Below, in pieces: positions 1 through 5,056 of a DNA stretch of 7,005 nucleotides; the first letter of the stretch is position 1; each line of letters begins with the position of its first letter. Made by a program: the position numbers and the translations under genes. This DNA is from a bacterium (lineage in GTDB: Bacteria; ARS69): the NCBI GenBank assembly GCA_025774865.1, contig JALGZO010000748.1, forward strand, positions 1-7,005, written 5' to 3'. The notes below the pieces were generated by a model. That model was not told the DNA's origin and ran no database searches. It saw only the letters and a program-made list of their open reading frames with translations.

Positions 1-144
1 TCGCTCGTCCGCCTCCAGGTAGCCGCCGGTCAGCCGGATGTAGGCCTCGCCCTCGCGCTGGACCCATGCGCCGGCCGTGGCGACGGCGGGAAGCAGCGGC
101 AAGAGGCCGGCGGCGATGATCGTGGCGTTACGAATGGTCGTCAT
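1..144 (-). CDS. Exported protein, probable beta-barrel (N-terminal part)
   Basis: This minus-strand frame begins at an ATG (bases 144-142) and stays open for 48 codons to the window edge, so only the N-terminus is present. The translation begins MTTIRNATIIAAGLLPLLPA, a typical Sec signal peptide, with a likely signal peptidase I site after A-G-A (residues 24-26). The mature protein would then start WVQREGEAYIRLTGGYLEAD. A Trp-x-Gln then Gly-x-x-Tyr-x-x-Leu opening followed by a Gly-Tyr-Leu segment is seen at the first strand of many uncharacterised outer-membrane beta-barrel or transporter-like proteins; that class is an inference from very little sequence. I see no strong Shine-Dalgarno sequence before the ATG. 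The gene is divergent from the glycoside hydrolase gene and shares its control region. Confidence 0.72.
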   Translation of the reverse strand, partial: MTTIRNATIIAAGLLPLLPAVATAGAWVQREGEAYIRLTGGYLEADER

Positions 145-209
145 GGCGGACCGGGGGTCGTCGGACGGAAAGAAAAGGGGCAGGGTCGAGAGGCGCAACG
201 AAGCCGCCC

Positions 210-217
210 ATCCTATA
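210..217 (-). promoter_or_regulatory. Candidate -10 for the minus-strand exported gene
   Basis: Read on the minus strand this is TATAGGAT, which can be phased as TATAGG or TAGGAT, each matching four of six bases of TATAAT. It lies about 65 bases upstream of the ATG at 144. No good -35 hexamer is found at 16-18 bp; the 12-bp repeat at 221-232 occupies that interval instead, which could mean activator-dependent expression. This is a weak call. Confidence 0.28.
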
Positions 218-220
218 CGA

Positions 221-250
221 GTTCGTGACAGCCGGCACGTTCGTGACAGC
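221..250. repeat. Tandem 12-bp direct repeat, possible operator pair
   Basis: GTTCGTGACAGC occurs exactly at 221-232 and again at 239-250, a period of 18 bp. The repeat lies between two divergent candidate -10 elements. Two identical 12-mers in 30 bp of non-coding DNA are more than chance would normally give, and the arrangement resembles a paired transcription-factor site. An 18-bp period is not a whole number of helical turns, so the two copies would face different sides of the helix. The cognate regulator is unknown. Confidence 0.5.
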
Positions 251-251
251 G

Positions 252-268
252 ACCGGGGTTTGCCCGGT
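252..268. promoter_or_regulatory. Palindrome abutting the hydrolase promoter
   Basis: ACCGGG (252-257), spacer GTTTG (258-262) and CCCGGT (263-268) form a perfect 6-bp inverted repeat. It ends one base before the extended -10 candidate and covers the position where a -35 element would lie. A protein bound here would probably block or replace -35 recognition. The symmetry is directly visible; the operator role is inferred. Confidence 0.35.
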
Positions 269-269
269 G

Positions 270-278
270 TGCTAGCAT
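270..278 (+). promoter_or_regulatory. Candidate extended -10 promoter for the hydrolase operon
   Basis: TGCTAGCAT is a TGn extended -10 (270-272) followed by TAGCAT, four of six matches to TATAAT including the key second A and last T. It would start transcription near 285, about 19 bases before the ATG at 304. No clear -35 hexamer is present at the usual spacing, which is tolerated by extended -10 promoters. Confidence 0.42.
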
Positions 279-303
279 CCCTCGACCGTTCCACGAGGCC
301 GCC

Positions 304-1347
304 ATGAGTCCAGATCACGAGCCCCCGCGGACCGGCCGACCAGCGTTTCGAGGGCTTCTCCTGGCTCTGGTGGTGATCTTCCCCGGCTGTGAGACGCTCC
401 CGACCGGTCCGGCCGATTCGCCCCCGGATCGGATCCGAGGATTCAACTTCGCGGACTGGACGTCCAGCGGGTACTTCGACCCACCCGCGGCGGAATCGCT
501 CACCGAGTTGAGCGCGACGGGGGCGAACGCGATTTCGTTCGTCATCACCGTCTACCAGGAGAGTCCCGGCGGGAGCTCGATCCGCCTCGATGATCCCCGG
601 ACGCCGGTCCCCGGGGCGGTCTCGCGAGCGATCGGGCGGGCGCAGGGCCGCGGCCTGTCGGTGGCGCTGAAGCCCCACGTGGATCTCGACGACGGCACTT
701 GGCGCGGGCACATCGAGCCCGCCGATCCCGACGCCTGGTTCGCGGACTACGAGACGTTCCTTCTCGAGTGGGCGATCTTCGCCGAAGCGCATCGCGTGGA
801 ACGGCTGGTGATCGGAACGGAGCTCGCCGGGACTCTGCCGCACGAGGACCGCTGGCGGGAGCTGATCGCGGAAGTTCGCGCCGAGTTCTCGGGCGAGCTC
901 ACCTACGCCGCATCCTGGGACGAGGCCCATCTCGTTCCGTTCTGGTCGGAGCTCGACCAGGTCGGAATCGATTTCTACTTCCCGGTGGCGCGCCGCGCGA
1001 ATCCGAGCCGTGTGGAGATCCTCGCCGGGTGGCAGCCGTGGCTGAATCGCCTCGCGCGGCTCCACGAGCAGACGGCACGGCCCATCCTCATTACCGAGAT
1101 CGGCTACCGAAGCGTCGACGGCGCCGCAATGCATCCATATGCGTTCGGCGACGATGCCACCCTCGACCTCGCCGAGCAGGCCGATCTCTACTGGGGAGCG
1201 CTCGAGGCGACCGGCCAGGAAGACTGGGTCGCCGGCGTCTATTTCTGGAACTGGCTCGCGGCGGGAGGGGGAGGGCCCGATGACACCGACTTCACGCCGC
1301 GGGGCAAGCCGGCCGAGGAGGTTCTGACGGAGGCGTGGGGCTCGTGA
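304..1347 (+). CDS. GH113-like TIM-barrel glycoside hydrolase lipoprotein
   Basis: The 347-residue product starts at an ATG preceded by GAGG (295-298) at 5-bp spacing. A hydrophobic stretch (about residues 17-28) ends in VIFPGC, a relaxed lipobox that would lipidate Cys29; Phe at -3 and Pro at -2 are atypical, so plain export is also possible. The rest is one TIM-barrel domain (about 44-345). Landmarks are GFNFADW near the first strand, KPHVDLDDGTWRG (123-135), VIGTELAG (169-176), LTYAASWDE (199-207), the DFYFPV strand (223-228), LITEIGYRS (262-270), FWNW (314-317), and TPRGKPAEEVL (331-341) near the end. By analogy with GH113 beta-mannanase-like enzymes, Glu173 would be acid/base and Glu265 the nucleophile. 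It probably hydrolyses a beta-linked polysaccharide or surface glycan; the substrate cannot be told from sequence. It is the first gene of an operon whose second gene overlaps its stop codon. Confidence 0.85.
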   Translation: MSPDHEPPRTGRPAFRGLLLALVVIFPGCETLPTGPADSPPDRIRGFNFADWTSSGYFDPPAAESLTELSATGANAISFVITVYQESPGGSSIRLDDPRTPVPGAVSRAIGRAQGRGLSVALKPHVDLDDGTWRGHIEPADPDAWFADYETFLLEWAIFAEAHRVERLVIGTELAGTLPHEDRWRELIAEVRAEFSGELTYAASWDEAHLVPFWSELDQVGIDFYFPVARRANPSRVEILAGWQPWLNRLARLHEQTARPILITEIGYRSVDGAAMHPYAFGDDATLDLAEQADLYWGALEATGQEDWVAGVYFWNWLAAGGGGPDDTDFTPRGKPAEEVLTEAWGS

Positions 1348-1865
1348 GAGCGGTGGCCCTCCTAATCGCGGCGGGGCTCGCCGCGTCCGCGACCGGAGCG
1401 CGCGCGGCCGAAGATCCGTCGCTTCGGCCCCGCGCGTGGGAAGCCGGCGTCGCGGCCGCGACGTCGACCATCGCGGGCAATACACAGGGCGTGTTCTCGC
1501 TGCGCGTCGCGACTTTTCTCTCCGCCCCGGGCGGGCTCGCGTCGGTGCAGCTCGAGACGTCGTACTCGCACGTGAGCTCGCTGGACGAGCTGGGGTTCGA
1601 AGTTGCCGCGGGGTGGACGCCGAGCCAGGGACAGATCCTGCCGTTCGTCGCGTTAGCGGCCGGCGTGCGGCAGGAGTGGGTCGGGAGCTTTCGCGAGGCA
1701 CGCTATCCCGTGGGAGTCGACCTCGGGGTCCGTCTACTGCTTTCGTCACGCGTCGGGCTGCGCGGTGAGTACCGCTACCGGCGCGTACTGGACGACCCGG
1801 TCGCGGACTTCAACGAGCACCGTTTCGTGATGGGGCTGTCCGTCTTCTGGAAAAACGAGGGCTGA
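1344..1865 (+). CDS. Small outer-membrane beta-barrel protein
   Basis: I choose the GTG at 1344, giving 173 residues, rather than the in-frame GTG at 1335. From 1344 the N-terminus is a clean signal peptide (MRAVALLIAAGLAASATGAR) with cleavage after A-R-A at 21, a GGAGG (1329-1333) lies 10 bases upstream, and the start overlaps the upstream TGA as GTGA, the usual sign of translational coupling. The mature part alternates hydrophobic and polar residues in several amphipathic strands (about 34-42, 50-59, 66-74, 84-91, 98-108, 122-133, 136-146). It ends in a strand with aromatic residues, RFVMGLSVFWK, close to the C-terminus. Size and pattern fit an eight-stranded OmpA/OmpX/porin-like barrel. 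No enzymatic motif is seen. Coexpression with a glycoside hydrolase might suggest a role in the outer membrane during glycan turnover, but that is speculative. Confidence 0.78.
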   Translation: MRAVALLIAAGLAASATGARAAEDPSLRPRAWEAGVAAATSTIAGNTQGVFSLRVATFLSAPGGLASVQLETSYSHVSSLDELGFEVAAGWTPSQGQILPFVALAAGVRQEWVGSFREARYPVGVDLGVRLLLSSRVGLRGEYRYRRVLDDPVADFNEHRFVMGLSVFWKNEG

Positions 1866-1882
1866 GACGCCACCGGTGCGTC
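1866..1882. terminator. Bulged hairpin between convergent genes
   Basis: Bases 1866-1882 can fold into a GACGC/GCGTC stem with one bulged C (1871), an extra A-T pair and a CCGG loop. It fills the 15-bp gap between the stop of the beta-barrel gene (1865) and the stop of the protease (1881) and overlaps the latter. There is no T-tract on either side, so it is at best an atypical bidirectional terminator, and short GC-rich symmetry can arise by chance. Confidence 0.25.
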
Positions 1883-2972
1883 ACTTCAGCCGGACCATGC
1901 GTCGCGCCGCGCTCTGACCGAGTGCGTCCACGCGGTAGAAGTACACCCCGGACGCCACCCGCTCACCGCGCGCGTCGGTTCCGTCCCAGCGGACGTGGTG
2001 CAGACCCGCCTCCCGTCGCTCGTCGCTCGCCAGCGAGCGCACGAGGCGTCCACTGACGTCGAAAACGTCGAGCTCCACGGCCGCAGGCGCCGGGAGCGAG
2101 AAGCGGATCGTGGTGGAGGAGGCGAACGGATTCGGCGCATTCGGGTGGAGCGCGAGCCGCAACGCCGAAGTCCGCGGCCCGGACGGGGCGGCGGTCGCAG
2201 GACTGCCTCCGAAGATCTGGAAATCGTCGATCGCCGCTTCCACGATGGAGCCGGATCCCTCATCCGACGCGACGAACCGAATCTGAACTGCGGCCGTCGG
2301 CGCCAGGAAGTCCGCGATGCGATGCTCGAATTGCTCCCAGCCTGAAGTGGACGTCGCGCGCCTCACGAGATCGACCCAGCTCGCGCCGCCGTCGTTCGAG
2401 ATCTCCACGAGCCATTCGTCGTCGGTCGTCGATCCCTGGTTGTTCGAGTACCAGGCCCAGTAGCTGATGACGGGATCCGCCGCCGCCGAAACGTCCATGA
2501 CGCTCGTGACGAGGGAGGTCTTGCCGCCGTCGACGTCGTTTTCCCCGATCGTGCCCCCCGGGCTCCCCTGCCCGGTGAACCAGCACTGGACGCCGGGTTC
2601 CGGCGTGTGATCGTTCTCGGGCTGGGCGCCCGTTCCGATGGGATCACCCCGCTCCCACACTCCGGTGGTCGCATCGTCCCCCGTGGCCCCGACCGTCCAG
2701 CCGGGATCGCTCTCCATGTCTTCCGCGATCAGGCTCGGGGTCAGGAAGAAATCCAGGGGAGTCACGCCGCCATCCGTCACATCCGCGCCCTGTCCGACGG
2801 GCGAGTACCCGAACTTGCTCGCGACGACTGCGTAGCTTCCGACCGGAACTCCCGCGAGCGTGTAGTCTCCCGAGACCCCGGACGTCTGCGGTGGGATGGG
2901 CGTGCCGGGGATTTCGAGCTCGGCTCCAACGACGATCGCGAACCCACTCTCGTCGAACACGGTGCCCGCTCC
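1881..2972 (-). CDS. C-terminal half of the S8 protease, out of frame with its N-terminus
   Basis: Coding sense starts at about base 2972 and runs to a TGA at 1881-1883, about 363 residues. In order: a carboxypeptidase-regulatory-like repeat (GTVFDESG to about DFFLTPS, with SGDYTLAGVPVGSYAVVASK in the middle); a jelly-roll choice-of-anchor-J/MAM-like module starting EDMESDPGWTVG and ending AAIDDFQIFGG, with SYWAWYSNN and NDGGASW inside; and a final FlgD-Ig/T9SS-type-A-like domain with HPNAPNPF, VFDVSGRLVRSL, RWDGTDARG, SGVYFYRV and terminal RRMVRLK. The frame stays open upstream to an ATG at 3149, but that stretch is Arg-rich shadow of the subtilase frame. Independent translation is possible only from a GTG at 2960-2958, with a GGGGAG eight bases before it. 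The natural reading is that this piece once followed the protease in one chain of about 938 residues and served as ligand-binding stalk and secretion or anchoring signal. Confidence 0.82.
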   Translation of the reverse strand, partial: GAGTVFDESGFAIVVGAELEIPGTPIPPQTSGVSGDYTLAGVPVGSYAVVASKFGYSPVGQGADVTDGGVTPLDFFLTPSLIAEDMESDPGWTVGATGDDATTGVWERGDPIGTGAQPENDHTPEPGVQCWFTGQGSPGGTIGENDVDGGKTSLVTSVMDVSAAADPVISYWAWYSNNQGSTTDDEWLVEISNDGGASWVDLVRRATSTSGWEQFEHRIADFLAPTAAVQIRFVASDEGSGSIVEAAIDDFQIFGGSPATAAPSGPRTSALRLALHPNAPNPFASSTTIRFSLPAPAAVELDVFDVSGRLVRSLASDERREAGLHHVRWDGTDARGERVASGVYFYRVDALGQSAARRMVRLK

Positions 2973-4696
2973 CCCGCCGGCAATCCGATCGAATAGTCTC
3001 CGCCGGCGTTCGTCTTCGCGTTCCAGACGTCGCCCAGCGCCTGGATGTCCACGTCGGCGATCGGACTCCCAGTGCTCTGGTCCGTGACGTTGCCCTGCAC
3101 GAGCCCGAAGTTGTTCAACAGAAGAGCGAGCTCCACGGCGGCGAGGCAATCCAGCTTCCCCGCGCCGTAGACGTTGTCCTTACCGGCCGCTCCGAGATCG
3201 ACTGCGGTGCTCTGCAGCACCATCGTCATCTCCTCCGGTGTGAGAAACGGGTTCGCGGAGACGATCAGCGCGATCCCGCCGGCCACGTGAGGTGTCGCGG
3301 CGGACGTCCCTCCGAAGGGACCGTATCCTCCTCCGATGCCGATCGAGGTCGTGCCAGGGCCCGGCGCCACGACGTCGGGCTTCAGAAGACCGGGGAGCCC
3401 TCCGGAGTAGGGGTAATCCTGGTACTCGGGCCGCATCGGGTACGGGTATTCCGGCCAGTTGACCATGATGTCTTCCCACGCGAACGGGCCGCGCGAAGAG
3501 TAGTTCGCGATGACGTCGTTGATATCGAGCGCGCCGCATCCGGACACGATACCGCTCACCCCCGCCTGGACCTGATCCGGGTGTGGCCACGGCGTCGGGC
3601 AGCAGCCCGGAGCCGCGATGTTGAACGGAATCGGGTCCGTGTTCTGGTTGTCGCCCTCGTTGCCGATCGAGTTCGCGTGGAAGATCCCGCTCAGGAGCTC
3701 GCCGTCCGTGATCGAGCGCCACCAGTCGTAGTCCGGCTTCGGGTTGAATCGCCACTTCTCGGAACGACTCATGCTGATGACGTGTGCGCCGTTGTCGATC
3801 GCATACTGAATGCCCTCGATGTTCTGTCCCCAGCTCGAGACGCGGCAGCCCATGATGAGCGCCTTCGGCGCGACGCCGGTGCGTGTCCCGTTCGTGCCGT
3901 CACCGGCGACGATGCCGGCGCACTTCGTGCCGTGGTCGTCTCCTGCCGGAAGCGGCTCGTTGTCGTTCGAGACGAAATCCCAGCCCCAGAAATCGTCCAC
4001 GTAGCCGTTCGAGTCGTCGTCCACGAGGTTCCCCGGAATCTCGTCGTCGTTGTTCCATATGTGCGTGGCGAGGTCGGGATGGAATCGGTCCACGCCGTTG
4101 TCCTCGATCGCGACGATGACGTTCTCGCCTTCGAACCCGAGTGCCCAAACGTCGGGCGCGTTGACGGATTCGAGTTGCCAAATCTCCCCTCCCACTCGCG
4201 GCGTGGGAAACGCCGTCTCGGGGAGTGTCTCGCCGGTGTCGTTCGCCTCCTCGTCCGGGACGAGCGGATCCCAGAGAATCGTCCGGATCTCGGAGAACGC
4301 GAGCAACGCGTCGATCGCGACGGGAGTGAGCTCCGCGAGCAGACCGCTCGCGATCCAGAGAGAGCGCACGTTCGCGGCGCGTCCGGCGACCACTTCGGCG
4401 TCGAGGTGCGCACGCACGCGCGCTTGCGTAGCGATCGCGTGGCTCTCGAGCTCGGTCCGAGCGAACGCGCGGCGCGCGGTCGGCGACAACTCCGCAACCT
4501 GGGGCAGGAGAGTCGGCACATCCGCCTGCTCGCTCATCACGATCATGACGGGGATCCGCGCGTCGGAAGCCGTGCGCTGCATCTCCGCGGCCAGGTCGGG
4601 GGAGATCGTCGGCGCGGCGAACCCGGAGCCGGCCGAGACGGATACGACGATCAGACAGAACAGGCTGCCCAGGACGAAGCGGAGATTCGTGAACAT
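2777..4696 (-). CDS. Secreted S8 subtilisin-like protease, frameshifted
   Basis: The ATG at 4696-4694 is chosen because GAGGAG (4709-4704) lies 7 bases upstream and a signal peptide follows (LGSLFCLIVVSVSAG, cleavage near GFA/A at 27-28). The frame is open up to 5017, but the extra 107 residues are Pro/Arg-rich with no domain character. Residues about 47-143 look like an I9/fervidolysin-type propeptide. The S8 domain (about 173-525) has the full triad: Asp199 in IEDNGVD, His255 in DDHGTKCAG and Ser465 in GGTSAATPHVAGG, plus the oxyanion-hole Asn346 in SIGNEG. The first motif is DNG rather than the usual DTG/DSG. A CC pair (365-366) and further cysteines suggest disulfides or metal binding. 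After the protease domain comes the start of a carboxypeptidase-like repeat (VQGNVTDQSTGSPI to GLPAG, 532-575). Sense ends there: about 65 missense residues follow to a stop at 2777, with the real continuation in another frame. It would be an extracellular endopeptidase. Confidence 0.88.
   Translation of the reverse strand: MFTNLRFVLGSLFCLIVVSVSAGSGFAAPTISPDLAAEMQRTASDARIPVMIVMSEQADVPTLLPQVAELSPTARRAFARTELESHAIATQARVRAHLDAEVVAGRAANVRSLWIASGLLAELTPVAIDALLAFSEIRTILWDPLVPDEEANDTGETLPETAFPTPRVGGEIWQLESVNAPDVWALGFEGENVIVAIEDNGVDRFHPDLATHIWNNDDEIPGNLVDDDSNGYVDDFWGWDFVSNDNEPLPAGDDHGTKCAGIVAGDGTNGTRTGVAPKALIMGCRVSSWGQNIEGIQYAIDNGAHVISMSRSEKWRFNPKPDYDWWRSITDGELLSGIFHANSIGNEGDNQNTDPIPFNIAAPGCCPTPWPHPDQVQAGVSGIVSGCGALDINDVIANYSSRGPFAWEDIMVNWPEYPYPMRPEYQDYPYSGGLPGLLKPDVVAPGPGTTSIGIGGGYGPFGGTSAATPHVAGGIALIVSANPFLTPEEMTMVLQSTAVDLGAAGKDNVYGAGKLDCLAAVELALLLNNFGLVQGNVTDQSTGSPIADVDIQALGDVWNAKTNAGGDYSIGLPAGERAPCSTRVGSRSSLEPSSKSPARPSHRRRPGSRETTRSREFRSEATQSSRASSGTRPSDRARM
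2968..2980 (-). other. Frameshift junction in the protease gene
   Basis: On the minus strand the sequence here is CCGGCGGGGGAGC. The upstream subtilase frame reads LPAG then nonsense; the downstream frame makes sense from GAGTVFDESG. One extra G in the five-G run (2975-2971), or a -1 slip of the GGG codon, would join them as LPAGGAGTVFDESG. Even then the first carboxypeptidase-like repeat stops at its LPAG turn and lacks the usual second half, so an internal deletion may have caused the shift. A homopolymer sequencing or assembly error is the main alternative. Confidence 0.8.
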
Positions 4697-4703
4697 CGCA
4701 ACT

Positions 4704-4709
4704 CTCCTC
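4704..4709 (-). promoter_or_regulatory. Ribosome-binding site that fixes the protease start
   Basis: The minus strand reads GAGGAG, seven bases before the ATG at 4696-4694. It is the best Shine-Dalgarno match seen in the window and supports the internal start over the longer open frame that extends to 5017. Confidence 0.7.
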
Positions 4710-4732
4710 GAGAGAGGGGGGATGACCACCGG

Positions 4733-4741
4733 AGGATAGCA
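4733..4741 (-). promoter_or_regulatory. Candidate extended -10 promoter for the S8 protease
   Basis: The minus strand reads TGCTATCCT: a TGn extension plus TATCCT, four of six matches to TATAAT. Transcription would start near 4726, leaving a leader of about 30 bases that carries the GAGGAG ribosome-binding site. A second -10-like TATTCT lies just upstream (4746-4741). No good -35 is seen. Confidence 0.33.
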
Positions 4742-4906
4742 GAATAGCGGCCGGAACCCGTCGTCGGGACCCATCGAGGGCTCGTCGCACGCGGCGGAAG
4801 AGCCGAGCGAAGCGCCCGGTCGGGCTGTCGGCCGGCACGCGATTCGCGGTATCCGTGCCGCCGCCTGGAAGGAGAGCGGAATCCCCGCGTCGTGCCTTCG
4901 CCCCCG

Positions 4907-4936
4907 TTGACGCCCCCCCGGGACCGTTGTTAGGGT
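4907..4936 (+). promoter_or_regulatory. Candidate sigma-70-type promoter for the CRTAC1 operon
   Basis: TTGACG (4907-4912) matches the -35 consensus at five of six bases. TAGGGT (4931-4936) follows after 18 bp and keeps the T-A-n-n-n-T core of a -10. Transcription would start near 4943 and produce a leader of about 110 bases, long for a simple gene and large enough to contain the small upstream ORF. Confidence is moderate because the -10 is poor. Confidence 0.42.
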
Positions 4937-5020
4937 GCCGCGCGGTCGCCGGGGGAGAGCGGGAGGGCCATCTTCCAAGTCCGGCAAGGGGGGACGCGGC
5001 CGCGAGACCATCCGCACCCG

Positions 5021-5056
5021 ATGAGGTGTCCGGGAGCTAACGAGGCTCGGCGATGA
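5021..5056 (+). CDS. Possible 11-residue leader ORF (uORF) before the CRTAC1 gene
   Basis: An ATG at 5021 opens a frame encoding MRCPGANEARR and closes with TGA at 5054-5056, overlapping the ATG of the CRTAC1 gene (5053) as ATGA. Such overlap is a common arrangement for translational coupling. However, no Shine-Dalgarno sequence precedes 5021 and an 11-codon frame is easily random. It contains the GAGG that serves as ribosome-binding site of the main gene. Confidence 0.18.
   Translation: MRCPGANEARR

Larger units (their letters stand above)
145..303. promoter_or_regulatory. Divergent intergenic control region
   Basis: This 159-bp gap lies between the start of the minus-strand exported protein and the start of the plus-strand glycoside hydrolase operon, so it should hold both promoters. 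It contains a candidate minus-strand -10 (210-217), two copies of a 12-bp direct repeat (221-232 and 239-250), a 17-bp palindrome (252-268) and a candidate extended -10 on the plus strand (270-278), in that order. The repeats sit between the two outward-facing -10 candidates, as expected for operators shared by divergent genes. The overall interpretation is inference; the individual sequence elements are directly visible. Confidence 0.5.
4697..5052. promoter_or_regulatory. Divergent intergenic region, protease / CRTAC1 gene
   Basis: This 356-bp gap separates two divergent starts. It holds a minus-strand extended -10 candidate at 4733-4741, a 7-bp inverted repeat CGGCACG/CGTGCCG (4833-4839 and 4854-4860, 14-base loop, no T-tract), a plus-strand -35/-10 pair at 4907-4936, and an 11-codon leader ORF at 5021-5056. 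I see no RNA gene or conserved riboswitch fold. The open frames that cross it on both strands have Arg/Pro-rich, low-complexity translations and no domain features, and I do not regard them as genes. Confidence 0.5.

Noticed and set aside
225-248. GTGACA hexamers in the 12-bp repeats as -35 elements
   Set aside because: They resemble TTGACA, but the nearer one is 24 bp from the only good -10 on that strand (273-278), too far for sigma-70, and the other has no -10 partner.
77-307. 76-residue plus-strand frame at the left end
   Set aside because: It overlaps the signal-peptide-coding minus-strand gene and the promoter region, and its Arg-rich translation has no recognisable features.
1335-1343. 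Upstream GTG at 1335 as the beta-barrel protein start
   Set aside because: The GGAGG would be only one base away from it. The GTG at 1344 gives workable spacing, a GTGA overlap and a standard signal peptide.
2891-4747. 618-residue open frame antisense to the protease
   Set aside because: The product is Arg/Val/His-rich shadow of the GC-rich subtilase frame, which has complete catalytic motifs.
4833-4860. 7-bp inverted repeat as a terminator or riboswitch stem
   Set aside because: The loop is 14 bases, there is no T-tract, and such GC symmetry is common at this base composition. It is mentioned only as content of the intergenic region.
4697-5017. 107-residue N-terminal extension of the protease frame
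   Set aside because: It is Pro/Arg-rich without domain features. The internal ATG at 4696 has GAGGAG at ideal spacing and is followed at once by a signal peptide.
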